A stretch of DNA of 64,000 nt from CAYFPS01 sp964345075 (GCA_964345075.1 CAYFPS010000001.1:62001-126000); one strand, 5' to 3'. Positions 44,212 through 54,912 are shown, counted from the stretch's first letter. The notes: generated by a model from the letters alone, not told the origin. Numbers and translations: made by a program.

Positions 44212-46902
44212 ATGTCCAGGCAGGAACTGAGCAAAACCTGGGAGCCGCAGGAAGCCGAAGCCCGCATTTACCAAGCGTGGGAGAGCGCGGGTTGCTTTCG
44301 CACACAGCCAGATTCCGGCAAGCCGGTTTTCGTGATCAACATGCCGCCGCCCAATGTTACCGGGCAGCTCCACATGGGACACGGCCTGCAGGACTCAGTC
44401 CAGGATACCTGGATTCGCTACAAGCGAATGAAGGGCTTTGACGCGCTTTGGCAGGCGGGCAAGGATCACGCCGGCATTGCCACGCAGAATGTGGTGGAAA
44501 AACTGCTGCGCGAAGAGGGCACCAACCGGCATGAGCTTGGACGCGAGGCCTTCCTTGAACGAGCCTGGGAGTGGAAGGAAAAATACGGCGACATCATCAG
44601 CCGCCAGAAGCGCAAGCTCGGCGATAGCGCCGACTGGGAACACGAAGTCTTTACGATGGATCCGGGACCCAGTCAGGCCGTGCGCGAAGTTTTCGTCCGC
44701 CTATACGAGAAGGACCTGATTTACCAGGGCGATTATATCGTCAACTGGTGTCCGCGCTGTCACACGGCGATTTCCGATGAGGAAGTGGATCACGAGGACA
44801 AGGACTCGCACCTCTGGCACATGGCCTACCCCGTGCTGGACGTGGCGGGCAGGCCCACCGATGAAAAGGTTGTGGTGGCAACCACGCGCCCGGAAACCAT
44901 GCTGGGTGACGTGGCTGTTGCCGTCAATCCCAAGGACGAACGCTACACGCACCTGCTTGGAAAAAAGCTGCTCTTGCCCCTGATGAATCGCGAGCTGATC
45001 GTGATCGCTGACGACTTCGTCGAGCCGGAGTTTGGCACCGGATGCGTCAAGGTTACGCCAGCCCATGATCCCAACGACTTTGAAATGGGACGCCGCCATG
45101 AGCTTCAGCCGATCAAGGTTCTGGACATCAATGGCTGCATCAATGAAAACGGCGGCAAATACGCGGGCATGGATCGCTACGAGGCGCGCAAGGCTGTTCT
45201 GAAGGATCTGGAAGAGCTCGGGCTGCTAGTGAAGATTGACGACCACCAGCACGCGGTGGGTCAATGCCAGCGCTGTGATACAGTGATCGAGCCCTACCTG
45301 AGCAAGCAGTGGTTTGTCAAGGTTCGTCCGCTGGCTGATCGCGCGATAGAGGCCGTCAAGTCAGGCGAGATCCGCATTCATCCCAAGCGCTGGGAGAATG
45401 TGTATTACCGCTGGATGGAAAACCTGCGCGACTGGTGCATCAGCCGTCAGCTCTGGTGGGGACACCGCATTCCGGTTTTCACCTGCAGCGATTGTGATCA
45501 CATGATGGTCACGCGCGAGGATCCCGCAAGCTGTTCGGCCTGTGGATCACAAAAGCTCAAGCAGGATGAAGATGTGCTGGATACCTGGTTTTCCAGCTGG
45601 CTCTGGCCCTTTACCACGCTTGGCTGGCCAAATGAGGAAGACCCGCGCCTCAAGCGCTACTACCCGACCGACCTGATGGTCACGGGCTACGACATCCTGA
45701 GCTTCTGGGTCAGTCGCATGATCATGGCGGGCCTTGAATTCACAGGCAAGCCGCCCTTCCGCGACGTCTACTTCACAGGTATGGTGAAGGATGCCATCGG
45801 TCGAAAGATGTCCAAGAGCCTGGGCAATGGAATCGATCCGCTGGAAATGGTGGACACCTACGGTGCCGACGCTGTGCGCTACAGCATGATCGCGCTGAAC
45901 ACGGAAGGCCAGGACATCAAGCTCTCCGAGCAGAAGTTCGAAATGGGCCGCAACTTCGCCAACAAGGTCTGGCAGGCTTTCCGCTTTTTGCACATGCAGG
46001 ACTGGAGCGTGCTGGGTCGTGATACAAACCTTTCCCGTCCCTGTATCACGGAACTCGCTGACGAGTGGATCCTGAGCCGCCTGCACTCAACCATTCGCAA
46101 GGTGGAAGAAGGTTTTGACCGCTATCGTCCGGCCGAAGCGCTTTCCGCTCTGCACGAATTCATCTGGGGCGAGTATTGTGACTGGTTCGTGGAGCTGGTC
46201 AAGCCGCGCCTTTACGACAAGGACAGTCAGGACGTGCGCCGCGTGGCTCTGGAACATTCGCTGCACATCTTCATCAAGAGCATTCAGCTGCTGGCGCCCT
46301 TCATGCCCTTCCTTGCCGAAGAGATCTGGCGCGTGATACGTGAAGAGCTGGCAGCGGCCGGTGTCACACACAGCCTGCCAGAGTTCATGATGCTGCACGA
46401 GTGGCCCGTGATGGACGAGAGCCTGATCAAGGAGTCCATCGAGGCCGAATTCGCGCTGGTGCAGGGCGTAACCGCCGCACTTAGAAATATCCGCGCCGAG
46501 CAGAACCTGAAGCCCAGGCTCGAGATTGAGGCCAGCATTCTGGGGCCGGATGATCGACTGGATGTCTTGCGACCTGTCCTGCACTATGCCTGCGGGCTTG
46601 CCGGAGCAAGTCGTATCACACTGGGTGGAGATCGACCCAAGCCAGCCGCAGCAAATGTGGTTGATGGGCTGGATGTGCTGGTTCCGCTTGCCGGATTAAT
46701 CGACTTCGACGCCGAGCGGGCGCGACTGGGCAAGGAGGCGAAGCGGCTCGAGGGCTTCATCAAGGGGCTCGAAGCCAAGCTCGGTAACGAGAAATTTGTG
46801 GCCAATGCCCCGGAAGAAGTGGTCGCCAGGGAGCGTGAAAAACTGGCCTCATCCCGAGAGGATCTGGCGCGTATCACAAAGAATCTGGAAGAACTGGGCT
46901 AA
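44212..46902 (+). CDS. valS: Valyl-tRNA synthetase
   Basis: 896 residues from ATG 44212 behind GGAGTTTTC. It charges tRNA-Val. PPPNVTGQLHMGHG holds the HIGH motif (HMGH, residues 54-57), and KMSKS is at 532-536. The editing domain has the class-I TTRPETMLGDVAVAVNP text. Two zinc-like clusters appear (WCPRCHTA; CSDCD...CSACG), and the C-terminus is a coiled coil of the usual ValRS type (AERARLGKEAKRLEGFIKGL). Two GTGATACA words in opposite orientation sit 24 bases apart at 46019 and 46043. Confidence 0.98.
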   Translation: MSRQELSKTWEPQEAEARIYQAWESAGCFRTQPDSGKPVFVINMPPPNVTGQLHMGHGLQDSVQDTWIRYKRMKGFDALWQAGKDHAGIATQNVVEKLLREEGTNRHELGREAFLERAWEWKEKYGDIISRQKRKLGDSADWEHEVFTMDPGPSQAVREVFVRLYEKDLIYQGDYIVNWCPRCHTAISDEEVDHEDKDSHLWHMAYPVLDVAGRPTDEKVVVATTRPETMLGDVAVAVNPKDERYTHLLGKKLLLPLMNRELIVIADDFVEPEFGTGCVKVTPAHDPNDFEMGRRHELQPIKVLDINGCINENGGKYAGMDRYEARKAVLKDLEELGLLVKIDDHQHAVGQCQRCDTVIEPYLSKQWFVKVRPLADRAIEAVKSGEIRIHPKRWENVYYRWMENLRDWCISRQLWWGHRIPVFTCSDCDHMMVTREDPASCSACGSQKLKQDEDVLDTWFSSWLWPFTTLGWPNEEDPRLKRYYPTDLMVTGYDILSFWVSRMIMAGLEFTGKPPFRDVYFTGMVKDAIGRKMSKSLGNGIDPLEMVDTYGADAVRYSMIALNTEGQDIKLSEQKFEMGRNFANKVWQAFRFLHMQDWSVLGRDTNLSRPCITELADEWILSRLHSTIRKVEEGFDRYRPAEALSALHEFIWGEYCDWFVELVKPRLYDKDSQDVRRVALEHSLHIFIKSIQLLAPFMPFLAEEIWRVIREELAAAGVTHSLPEFMMLHEWPVMDESLIKESIEAEFALVQGVTAALRNIRAEQNLKPRLEIEASILGPDDRLDVLRPVLHYACGLAGASRITLGGDRPKPAAANVVDGLDVLVPLAGLIDFDAERARLGKEAKRLEGFIKGLEAKLGNEKFVANAPEEVVAREREKLASSREDLARITKNLEELG
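46019..46049. repeat. Inverted pair of GTGATACA words in valS
   Basis: GTGATACA and TGTATCAC start 24 bases apart, coding for RDT and CIT of the synthetase; an eight-pair stem with a 15-base loop is possible. Confidence 0.75.
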
Positions 46903-46921
46903 GCCCTGTTTGGTTAACACC

Positions 46922-46950
46922 CGAGCCCGGCTTGATGCCGGGCTTTTTTA
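46922..46950 (+). terminator. Intrinsic terminator of valS
   Basis: GCCCGGC TTGAT GCCGGGC (46925-46943) followed by TTTTTT, 22 bases after the stop. The short A-poor other side makes it mainly a plus-strand terminator. Confidence 0.92.
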
Positions 46951-47023
46951 TGCGGCATTGTCAGAGTTTGGAACAGGACCGGGAAGTACCTTGCCCTTGT
47001 CTTTGTATGTGAACAAGCCAGAA

Positions 47024-47497
47024 TCAGACTTTCCCAAGCCACTGGGCAATCCGCTCCTCTTGCGCTCGCGTTTCGACACTGCCAGGCCGAAGAGCCCGTA
47101 GCGAATAGACTGCCGGCATGGCGTCAAGACCCAGCTCTTTACCGAGCAGTGCGGCCAGAACCGTTCCTGTTCGCCCGATGCCCGCCGCACAATGGACGGC
47201 CAGCGCACCTGTATCACCCAGCTCTTCAAGCAGCTTGTCGCAAAAGTCAATCACCTGAAGCGTGGGTGGTGTCCAGTCTTCTACCGGGAAGTGATGACAG
47301 CTAATGCCATCCCAATTCGCATGGGGATAGCTACTCTCAGTAAGATTGACAACATGTTTGATGCTCTGTGATACAAGAAATTCACCCATCTGTTCGGCGC
47401 TGAACTGGCGTGACACAGGCCAGCCCATGCCAGCAAGTCTGCCCGGAATCACAAAGGAAAAGTTGACCCGGCGAGCGATTTCATGCAAGTCCATCAT
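47024..47497 (-). CDS. Dual-specificity/tyrosine-type protein phosphatase
   Basis: 157 residues with the Cys-phosphatase signature HCAAGIGRTGTVLAALL: P-loop HCxxGxGRTG with nucleophile Cys near residue 102. An upstream VEDWTPPTLQVI segment could provide the general acid Asp, as in dual-specificity phosphatases. Its start overlaps the murI stop (ATGA), so it is the last gene of the cell-wall operon. The substrate is not evident; tyrosine phosphatases next to sugar-phosphate transferases often regulate polysaccharide assembly, but this fold differs from the Wzb type. Confidence 0.88.
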   Translation of the reverse strand: MMDLHEIARRVNFSFVIPGRLAGMGWPVSRQFSAEQMGEFLVSQSIKHVVNLTESSYPHANWDGISCHHFPVEDWTPPTLQVIDFCDKLLEELGDTGALAVHCAAGIGRTGTVLAALLGKELGLDAMPAVYSLRALRPGSVETRAQEERIAQWLGKV

Positions 47498-48342
47498 TCA
47501 CTTTGCTCCGATCGTCTACGAGGATCAAGGAAGGCGTCGCTTTCGATGTGTATCAGCTCCATCTCGCCCGAGAAGTCCGGCAGAATGCAGCCTGCCAGTT
47601 CGCGAAAGGCCTTGGTGCGATCACTGAAAACAAAGCGGTTGCTTCCGGCCTCCAGGCGTGTGCTTTCAGCCAGATTCTCTTTCAGCAACTGTGAGAGTTC
47701 TGCCGCGACGCCGGATGCTGCATCAACAATCTTGAGCTGGCTGCCCAGGACGAGGGCCAATGCACGCTTCAACAGCGGATAATGTGTGCAGCCGAGAACC
47801 AGCGTGTCCACTCCCTGGGCAGGTAGATCCTTCAGGTAGTGTTCAATCGCCTTCTCGACCAGCTCCCCCTCGAAGAGCCCCTCTTCCACCAGTGGAACGA
47901 AGAGCGGGCAGGCGCGCGACCAGGTTTGAATGCCCGCATCCAGCTCCGCAATCACGCGCGGATAAGCGCCACTGCCAATGGTGCTGCTGGTACCGATCAC
48001 GGCAACACGGCCATTCGCCGTTCCAGCGACAGCCATGCGGGCTCCCGCATCAATAACCCCCAGCACGGGCACGGGTAGTTCCCGCCTCAGGTCATCAAGC
48101 GCCACCGAGCTGACCGTATTGCAGGCGATCACAATGGCCTTGACTCCCTGTGATACAAGCCAGTGACCAATCTCCAGGCTGAATTCGCGAATCACATCCG
48201 CTGAGCGAATACCGTAAGGCACACGCGCTGTGTCACCGAAGTAGATCAGATCCTCTGTCGGAAGCTTACGCCTGAGCTCGGCAAGCACGGTCAGTCCGCC
48301 GACTCCGGAATCAAAAACACCAATTGGTCCGAGCGCGTTCAT
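47494..48342 (-). CDS. murI: Glutamate racemase
   Basis: 282 residues. It converts L- to D-glutamate for peptidoglycan. IGVFDSGVGGLTVL opens the protein; the two catalytic cysteines lie in IACNTVSS (near residue 74) and GCTHYPLL (near residue 185), each in its conserved setting. It overlaps murD and the phosphatase by four bases at either end. MurD, the next enzyme to use D-Glu, is encoded immediately upstream, which makes metabolic sense. Confidence 0.97.
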   Translation of the reverse strand: MNALGPIGVFDSGVGGLTVLAELRRKLPTEDLIYFGDTARVPYGIRSADVIREFSLEIGHWLVSQGVKAIVIACNTVSSVALDDLRRELPVPVLGVIDAGARMAVAGTANGRVAVIGTSSTIGSGAYPRVIAELDAGIQTWSRACPLFVPLVEEGLFEGELVEKAIEHYLKDLPAQGVDTLVLGCTHYPLLKRALALVLGSQLKIVDAASGVAAELSQLLKENLAESTRLEAGSNRFVFSDRTKAFRELAGCILPDFSGEMELIHIESDAFLDPRRRSEQSE

Positions 48343-49676
48343 TGGGGCTGCCTCCTGCTCTGTGCATCCCTGACAAGCTGCTTGAAGTGTCGCCCGCGCG
48401 CCTCAAAATCTGAGAACTGATCGAAGGACGCACACATCGGACTCAGCAGAATGATGTCATCAGCCTCTGCCTGTTTAAGTGCCGCCCAAAAGGCCTCATC
48501 CATTGTCTCGAAGGTCTGCGAAGGGGCTACACTCGACAGGGCCCCGGCAATGGAGGCTCCATCACGCCCGTAACACAGCAGCCCTTTTACACGAGACTCG
48601 AGCAGCTGATGAACCGTCCTGTAGTCCTGCGTCTTGGAAACGCCCCCGGCCAGCAGCAACACACGGCCCTCCGGCATACTTTCCAGCGCGCGGGCGGTCG
48701 CATCCACGTTGGTTCCCTTGGAGTCATTGATAAAGCGGACACCACGCAAAGGATCAAGCTCTTCAATGCGGTGTTCAGGTGCGGGCATGGCCGACAGCGC
48801 CTGACGTATCACAAGTGGATCATGTCCCAAAGCCAGCATCAGTAGTGCGACAGCTGCCATGTTCTCAAGATTGTGTCGCCCTTTAAGCTTGCAGTCGGCA
48901 ACCGAAATCCATGCTTCGCCTGGTTGACTGGCCAGCATGAAGGATGTATCACAGATAGCGGCATCACACTCCGGGGCACGCCCGAACGAGAGCCATGGCA
49001 GAGCGCTGGATCGAAGTGCGGGACGAAGCCAGTTGTCATCGGCATTGGCCACCAGCGGTGCGCCCGGCTTCAGTTGATCTGCAATACGCAACTTGGCATT
49101 CAGGTAGCCCTGCAAGCTTCCATGACGCTCGAGGTGATCCTCACTCAGATTAAGCAGACAGGCTCCGTCAAGGCTCAGCTGGTGACTTTGCTCCAGCTGA
49201 TAGCTGCTCAGTTCAAGCACAGCTACTTCCGGCTGCGGCTCCATCATGGCAACGGCAGAAAAGGGAATCCCGATATTCCCGCAGGCCACACAGCTTTTCC
49301 CCGTGGCCCTGAAGGCCGCTTCGGTCAGCATGGTTGTGGTTGTTTTTCCATTGCTTCCCGTGATTCCATAGACCTCCCCATCAAAACAGGAGCGGGCAAA
49401 ATCCACTTCTGATAGAACGGGGATCTGTCGATTGATGGCTTCGAGAACCATGGAATGATCCGGGCGAATAACAGGGCTGATAACAAGTGTATCACAGTCG
49501 CGAGGCAGGCTGCCCTCAGGCTGGAAATTGGCACCAGTGGCTTCGACAGCCTTGATGACAACTTCTGACTCGCTGCGATCACAAACGTTTACCTGCCAGT
49601 CCTTCCTGAGCGCAAGTCTTGCCGCTGCAAGCCCCGAGCGGGCAGCGCCCAGGATTAGCAGGTGCCGCTTACTCAT
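48339..49676 (-). CDS. murD: UDP-MurNAc-L-Ala:D-Glu ligase
   Basis: 445 residues, the normal MurD length. It adds D-Glu to UDP-MurNAc-L-Ala. The ATP-binding motif GITGSNGKTTTT is near residue 105, with ELSSYQLEQS, NLSEDHLERHGS and FINDSKGTNVDATARALE in order, all Mur-ligase signatures. It overlaps murE by eight bases and murI by four. No murC, murF, mraY or ftsW is in view, so the classical dcw cluster is scattered in this genome. Confidence 0.97.
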   Translation of the reverse strand: MSKRHLLILGAARSGLAAARLALRKDWQVNVCDRSESEVVIKAVEATGANFQPEGSLPRDCDTLVISPVIRPDHSMVLEAINRQIPVLSEVDFARSCFDGEVYGITGSNGKTTTTMLTEAAFRATGKSCVACGNIGIPFSAVAMMEPQPEVAVLELSSYQLEQSHQLSLDGACLLNLSEDHLERHGSLQGYLNAKLRIADQLKPGAPLVANADDNWLRPALRSSALPWLSFGRAPECDAAICDTSFMLASQPGEAWISVADCKLKGRHNLENMAAVALLMLALGHDPLVIRQALSAMPAPEHRIEELDPLRGVRFINDSKGTNVDATARALESMPEGRVLLLAGGVSKTQDYRTVHQLLESRVKGLLCYGRDGASIAGALSSVAPSQTFETMDEAFWAALKQAEADDIILLSPMCASFDQFSDFEARGRHFKQLVRDAQSRRQPQ

Positions 49677-51186
49677 GGTCGGCCGAGTGATCTAGCCAGG
49701 CGGCTTTAAGGATTTCCCGCTCATCAAAAGCCTGTCGATCCTGCCCAATGATCTGATAGCGCTCATGCCCCTTGCCCAGAAGGAGCAGGGTGTCGTCTTC
49801 ACTGCAAGCCACCAGTGCGGCCATTATGGCCGAAGCGCGATCGTCAATTCGTGTCAGCTTGTTCGCGGGAGGGCTCCCTTGAAGCATGTCGGCAAAAATC
49901 TGCTCCGGATCCTCGCTGCGTGGATTGTCAAGGCAGAGCCAGAGATGATCAGCACTCATTACGGCCAGATCCACCATGACTGGGCGCTTGCTGCGATCAC
50001 GATCCCCGCCGCAGCCAAAGAGCACGTGCAGCTGTCCGCGGGTTGTTGACTTCACATCCGGCAACACGCGCTGATAGCCATCGGGTGAATGAGCGTAGTC
50101 GATCAGGACACGCGGGCCGCCGGGCAGTTCTACGGGCTCGAGCCGGCCCGGAACAGCATCTATCTGCTTCAGCCTCTGCAAAGCCTGTGTTGCCGCCAAG
50201 CCCTCGTGCAGGGCCACAATCAGGGCAGCAGCGCTGTTGTCCACATTGAAAGAACCAGCCAGCGGAATCTCGACCTCCAGACGCTCTCCGTGTCCCGTCA
50301 GGAGATAGCGCTGGCCACGCTCCGTTCGTTCCTCTTCGGTGATACACCACTGTGCATCAGGCGACCTGCCCACCGTCTGGTAGGCGAGGGGGCCCAGCTC
50401 TTCTGTCAGGTGCAGACCCCAGGGTGTATCACAATTGATCAGTCGAAGCTCCATCTCCGGCCGGCGCATGAACGATGCTTTCGTCCGGTAATAGGCCTCC
50501 ATGTCGCCATGATAGTCGAGGTGTTCGGGGCTCAGGTTGAGGAAAACACCACAGCAAAAGGACAGGACGGCTTCTCGCTGCTGGCTGATCGCATGACTGG
50601 AAACTTCCATGACAAGGCGATCACCACCGCTGTCAATCAGGCTTCGCGCGAATCGTCCCAATTGAACCGGATCCGGCGTGGTCAGGCCCGTGTTCACCAG
50701 TTCGCCCAGTCCGATGCGATTACCCAGTGTTCCCACAAGGCCAGCCATCTTGCCAGGCTCATTCAGCAGTTGCTGCAGAATCCAGGCTGTGCTGGATTTA
50801 CCATTGGTCCCAGTGATTCCTGTAACACGCAGTTCTGCCTGATCCAGCCCGCACAGTCGGCAAATGGCCCGCGGAAGCCAATCCTGCGTATCCTCCACAA
50901 CAACTCGTCCTTCGCGCCGCCTGTCAGATTCCTCCCGGGAAAGATGCCAGCCGCGATTAACCACACAGATCACGCCGCGGGCTTGCAGCTCGTCTACATG
51001 AGCATGAGCATCATGTCGGGTTCCAACCAGCGCAACAAAGAGATCACCGGGCTGGCAGAGTCGGGAGTCTGTCCGTAATACACCGCAGCCGCCTCCTTCA
51101 TCCAGTGAAACACTGGAAGGGCCACTGATTGTTGTAAAGCGAAAGCCCGGAAGGGCCAGCAGAACGGAAAGCGGAAGGGAATTCAT
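49669..51186 (-). CDS. murE: UDP-MurNAc-L-Ala-D-Glu:meso-diaminopimelate ligase
   Basis: 505 residues. The Mur-ligase P-loop is TGITGTNGKSSTAWILQQLL, followed by NLSPEHLDYHGDMEAYYRTKASF with the carbamoylated-lysine region, and DYAHSPDGYQRVLPDVK. The DNPR motif (CLDNPRSEDPEQI, near residue 415) marks meso-diaminopimelate specificity, implying a Gram-negative-type peptidoglycan. It follows the sugar-phosphate transferase gene by a few bases and overlaps murD. Confidence 0.96.
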   Translation of the reverse strand: MNSLPLSVLLALPGFRFTTISGPSSVSLDEGGGCGVLRTDSRLCQPGDLFVALVGTRHDAHAHVDELQARGVICVVNRGWHLSREESDRRREGRVVVEDTQDWLPRAICRLCGLDQAELRVTGITGTNGKSSTAWILQQLLNEPGKMAGLVGTLGNRIGLGELVNTGLTTPDPVQLGRFARSLIDSGGDRLVMEVSSHAISQQREAVLSFCCGVFLNLSPEHLDYHGDMEAYYRTKASFMRRPEMELRLINCDTPWGLHLTEELGPLAYQTVGRSPDAQWCITEEERTERGQRYLLTGHGERLEVEIPLAGSFNVDNSAAALIVALHEGLAATQALQRLKQIDAVPGRLEPVELPGGPRVLIDYAHSPDGYQRVLPDVKSTTRGQLHVLFGCGGDRDRSKRPVMVDLAVMSADHLWLCLDNPRSEDPEQIFADMLQGSPPANKLTRIDDRASAIMAALVACSEDDTLLLLGKGHERYQIIGQDRQAFDEREILKAAWLDHSADHE

Positions 51187-51193
51187 GCTGACT

Positions 51194-52501
51194 TCATGTT
51201 CTCATGCCGCCGCTGCGAGGCTTGTGCAGGCTCCAGAGGCCTTTGGCAAGGGACTCAAGCAGAATGCGCGCCTCCATGGCCGGCGACCAGTTCATCGCGT
51301 AATACATGTCCATTCCCAGACGATGGCCCGGGTCGAAATAACCATAGTCACTCACCTGCCAAAGACCGGTAAGGCCAGGACGTATCACGCGAAAAGCGCC
51401 GGAGAGCCCCGCGTAGAGCTCACACTCGCGCTCAATCAGTGGAGCTGGACCTACCAGCGACTGTTTGCCGCTAAGCACATTCAGTAGCTCGGGCACCTTG
51501 TAAAGGCCTGACTGAAAAAGGAAACCGCCCTTTTCATAATCCACACGAAGCTGCGGCAGGGAAAAGGGCCTCCCCGACAGGTCCAGGCGCTTAACCCGCA
51601 TCAGGGGCTTGAAGCCGAGAAAGGGTGCCGCAATGGCGATTAACAAAAGGACGAAAGGCAGCGCGATCAGCGAGACCGCCAGATCAATCGCCCGCTTGAT
51701 GGCCCGATAAGTCGGGCTCCATAAATGCTGCTCCAGAACCAGCAGTGGCAAGCTGTCGTGGCGAGCAATCTGGGAGCCCATCAAGACCATGGAGGGCGCG
51801 TCGGGCACCAGTTTGATGGTGCGGGCCCGGATCTCGAATTTGCGCAAGAGGGTGGTAAGTCGCCTGCGCGGCAGGTCTTCCAGGAAGATGATCACCTTGG
51901 CCAGACCCGCTTCGGCAAAAAGTCGATCCACACGCTGGTTGGCTTCTGGCGTAAAATCATCACCCGCCTCATTCAACAGGTCGGCCGCGCTCAGCCTGTC
52001 AAGAATCTGGTGCGTTCGCAGGTAGCGCCTTTCACCGGCCATCTCCAGAAAAGAGCTCCAGCCAGCCTGGTCGCCAATGACCAGAGTCGGTTCCATCACC
52101 AGCCCCAGCTGATTGATCAGGAGGAAAAGCAGAATGCGTGTTACAGGAAGCGTGGCCGCCAGAATGAGCATCCAGCCCGTGATACTTGCAGCAAGGGCAA
52201 GATCCTGCGCAATGAAGAGCCAGCCGTAGGCTACCAGCATCAGCCAGACCCAGAAAACGGCCCGTAGCACACCAAAAAACTGCCGGCGATAGCCGCCCGC
52301 GTTCAACTGATAGAGCCCTTCGCGAGCAAGAAAGATCAGCGTGATCACAGGCGCGGGAAAGAGCAGGGCTCCGCTGCCGGCAGCAAAGGAAAGCGAGCGC
52401 AGCAGGTCGCCCGCGTCGAGCAGTTGACAAGTGCCCAGCCCCGTGATCCAGATTGCAAGCAGGTCGGCGGCGGCGATCAGTGTTCGCAGCAGGTATCTCA
52501 T
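51194..52501 (-). CDS. Polyprenyl-phosphate sugar-1-phosphate transferase (WbaP/WcaJ-like)
   Basis: 435 residues. Four N-terminal membrane segments (about 5-140) and a Rossmann-like middle (TLVIGDQAGWSSFLEM) precede the bacterial sugar transferase domain (about 265-425): KRAIDLAVSLIALPFVLLLIA, SLPQLRVDYEKGG, LYKVPELLNVLSGKQSLVGP, GLTGLWQVSDYG. It should load the first sugar phosphate on undecaprenyl phosphate for surface polysaccharide. The canonical VGPRP is VGPAP here, and the usual KFRSM is QLRVD, so specificity or activity may differ. It overlaps the GT2 gene by four bases. Confidence 0.88.
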   Translation of the reverse strand: MRYLLRTLIAAADLLAIWITGLGTCQLLDAGDLLRSLSFAAGSGALLFPAPVITLIFLAREGLYQLNAGGYRRQFFGVLRAVFWVWLMLVAYGWLFIAQDLALAASITGWMLILAATLPVTRILLFLLINQLGLVMEPTLVIGDQAGWSSFLEMAGERRYLRTHQILDRLSAADLLNEAGDDFTPEANQRVDRLFAEAGLAKVIIFLEDLPRRRLTTLLRKFEIRARTIKLVPDAPSMVLMGSQIARHDSLPLLVLEQHLWSPTYRAIKRAIDLAVSLIALPFVLLLIAIAAPFLGFKPLMRVKRLDLSGRPFSLPQLRVDYEKGGFLFQSGLYKVPELLNVLSGKQSLVGPAPLIERECELYAGLSGAFRVIRPGLTGLWQVSDYGYFDPGHRLGMDMYYAMNWSPAMEARILLESLAKGLWSLHKPRSGGMRT

Positions 52502-53387
52502 TCCGGCCTCCGTCGCTTCATGCTATTAAGGAGCAGCATCAGGGCCATTCGCAGATAGATGCCCGTATACACGAGCACGGTCACGGGCAGGAGATACTTC
52601 TGCTGATAGTGCTTCCAGTAGAAGATGCGCATGGAGTCATGGAAGTGATAAATCACCCAGGGCTCACGCTTGTTGGTGGTGCCGCCCTTGCGATGCAGCA
52701 TGGTGATGTCACCCAGGTACCAGACTTCATGACCCTTTTCCTTGACGGTGTAACACAGATCAATGTCTTCGCCGTAAAAGAAATACTCTTCGTCAAAGGG
52801 CATTGGGCCCAGCACCTCGCGTCGTCCGATCATGAATGCGCCCACCAAAGAATCGACCTGATAGCGCCCATCAACGGGCATGTGACGCAAATCATAGGCG
52901 GCAAAGCGCGAGCTGCGCGGAAAGAGCACATTCAATCCAAGCAGCTTGTAAAAGCTGACCAGAGGGGTCGGGAAAGATCGCCTGCAGGCTCGATCCATCT
53001 CCCCATCGTCCTTGATCAAGCGGCAGCCAGCCAGCGCGGCGCGCGGGTGCTCTTCCAGAAAGTCAATGACCCGTGATACAGCCTTGTTCTGAATCTCCGT
53101 ATCCGAATTCAAGATCAGCAGATAGCGCCCGGTCGCCTGCATGGCCGCGCGATTGTTGGCCGCGCCAAAACCGATGCCGCGCTCGTAGCGAATGCGCTCA
53201 ATCTCCGGGAATTCCTCCTTGAGCTTCAGCGAACTGTCATCCGTGGAGCCGTTGTCAACGAGGAAGACTTCGTGTGATACATCACCACACTCGCGACGAA
53301 TGCTCTCAAGGCAGGCACGCGTCAACTCGAGTGTATTGTAATGCACGATCACAATGGAGAGCATCAGCTCCTGTGATACAGACGAAG

Positions 53388-53391
<4 letters not shown>
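52498..53391 (-). CDS. Family 2 glycosyltransferase (rhamnosyltransferase-like)
   Basis: 297 residues. The GT-A fold starts at LSIVIVHYNTLELTRACLESI; VDNGSTDDSS, GIGFGAANNRAA and LLILNSDTEI (DxD-like) follow, with EDIDLCYTVKEKGHEVWYLG as the acceptor-side motif. A C-terminal hydrophobic stretch (LLPVTVLVYTGIYLRMALMLLL) likely binds the inner membrane. The TTG at 53391 overlaps the rlmN stop (TTGA) behind GGGGGAGAGG; ATG 53364 is an alternative start. It would extend the lipid-linked glycan begun by the transferase encoded next. Confidence 0.9.
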
Positions 53392-54455
<1,064 letters not shown>

Positions 54456-54483
54456 GCGGCCGGGCGCTTCCTGAAAAGGGCTG

Positions 54484-54849
54484 TCACCCTGCGCCGAGCT
54501 GGGTTTCAATGCAGGTCTTTAGTTCGGCAAGGCGAAAGGGCTTGCGCAGATGCGGCGGCTCGTCGGGGCCGGGTTCCATATCCGGATCGCCGCTGCAGAA
54601 GATGGCTCGCACGGCTGGCGACTGCTTGCGAATCTCTTCCAGCAGCTGTTTGCCGGACATGCCGGGAAGATTCAGGTCCAGCATCAGAAGGTCGAAGCCT
54701 GTAGGGTTTTGCCCGTAGATGCGCAGGGCTTCCTGACCATCGCAGGCGGTGGACACCTCGTAACCGAGGAGATTCAGCATTTGTGTGCTGATTTCGCGCA
54801 CGGCTTCTTCGTCTTCAACCAGCATGATATGGGGCCTTGCGGCATCCAT
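54484..54849 (-). CDS. Single-domain response regulator (CheY-like)
   Basis: 121 residues, a receiver domain only. The acidic pair is in MLVEDEEAV, the phosphoacceptor Asp near residue 57 in LMLDLNLPGMSG, the switch Ser in IFCSGDP and the invariant Lys in LRKPFRL. No output domain, so it must act through protein contact or phosphotransfer. It is the first gene I can place in the rlmN-mur run; the region upstream is broken by a gap. Confidence 0.93.
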   Translation of the reverse strand: MDAARPHIMLVEDEEAVREISTQMLNLLGYEVSTACDGQEALRIYGQNPTGFDLLMLDLNLPGMSGKQLLEEIRKQSPAVRAIFCSGDPDMEPGPDEPPHLRKPFRLAELKTCIETQLGAG

Positions 54850-54912
54850 GGAGCGCTTCCTGTAGTGCAGGTTCAGTTAGCTAAGAAGGAAGGAAAAATC
54901 CGGCATCCTTCC

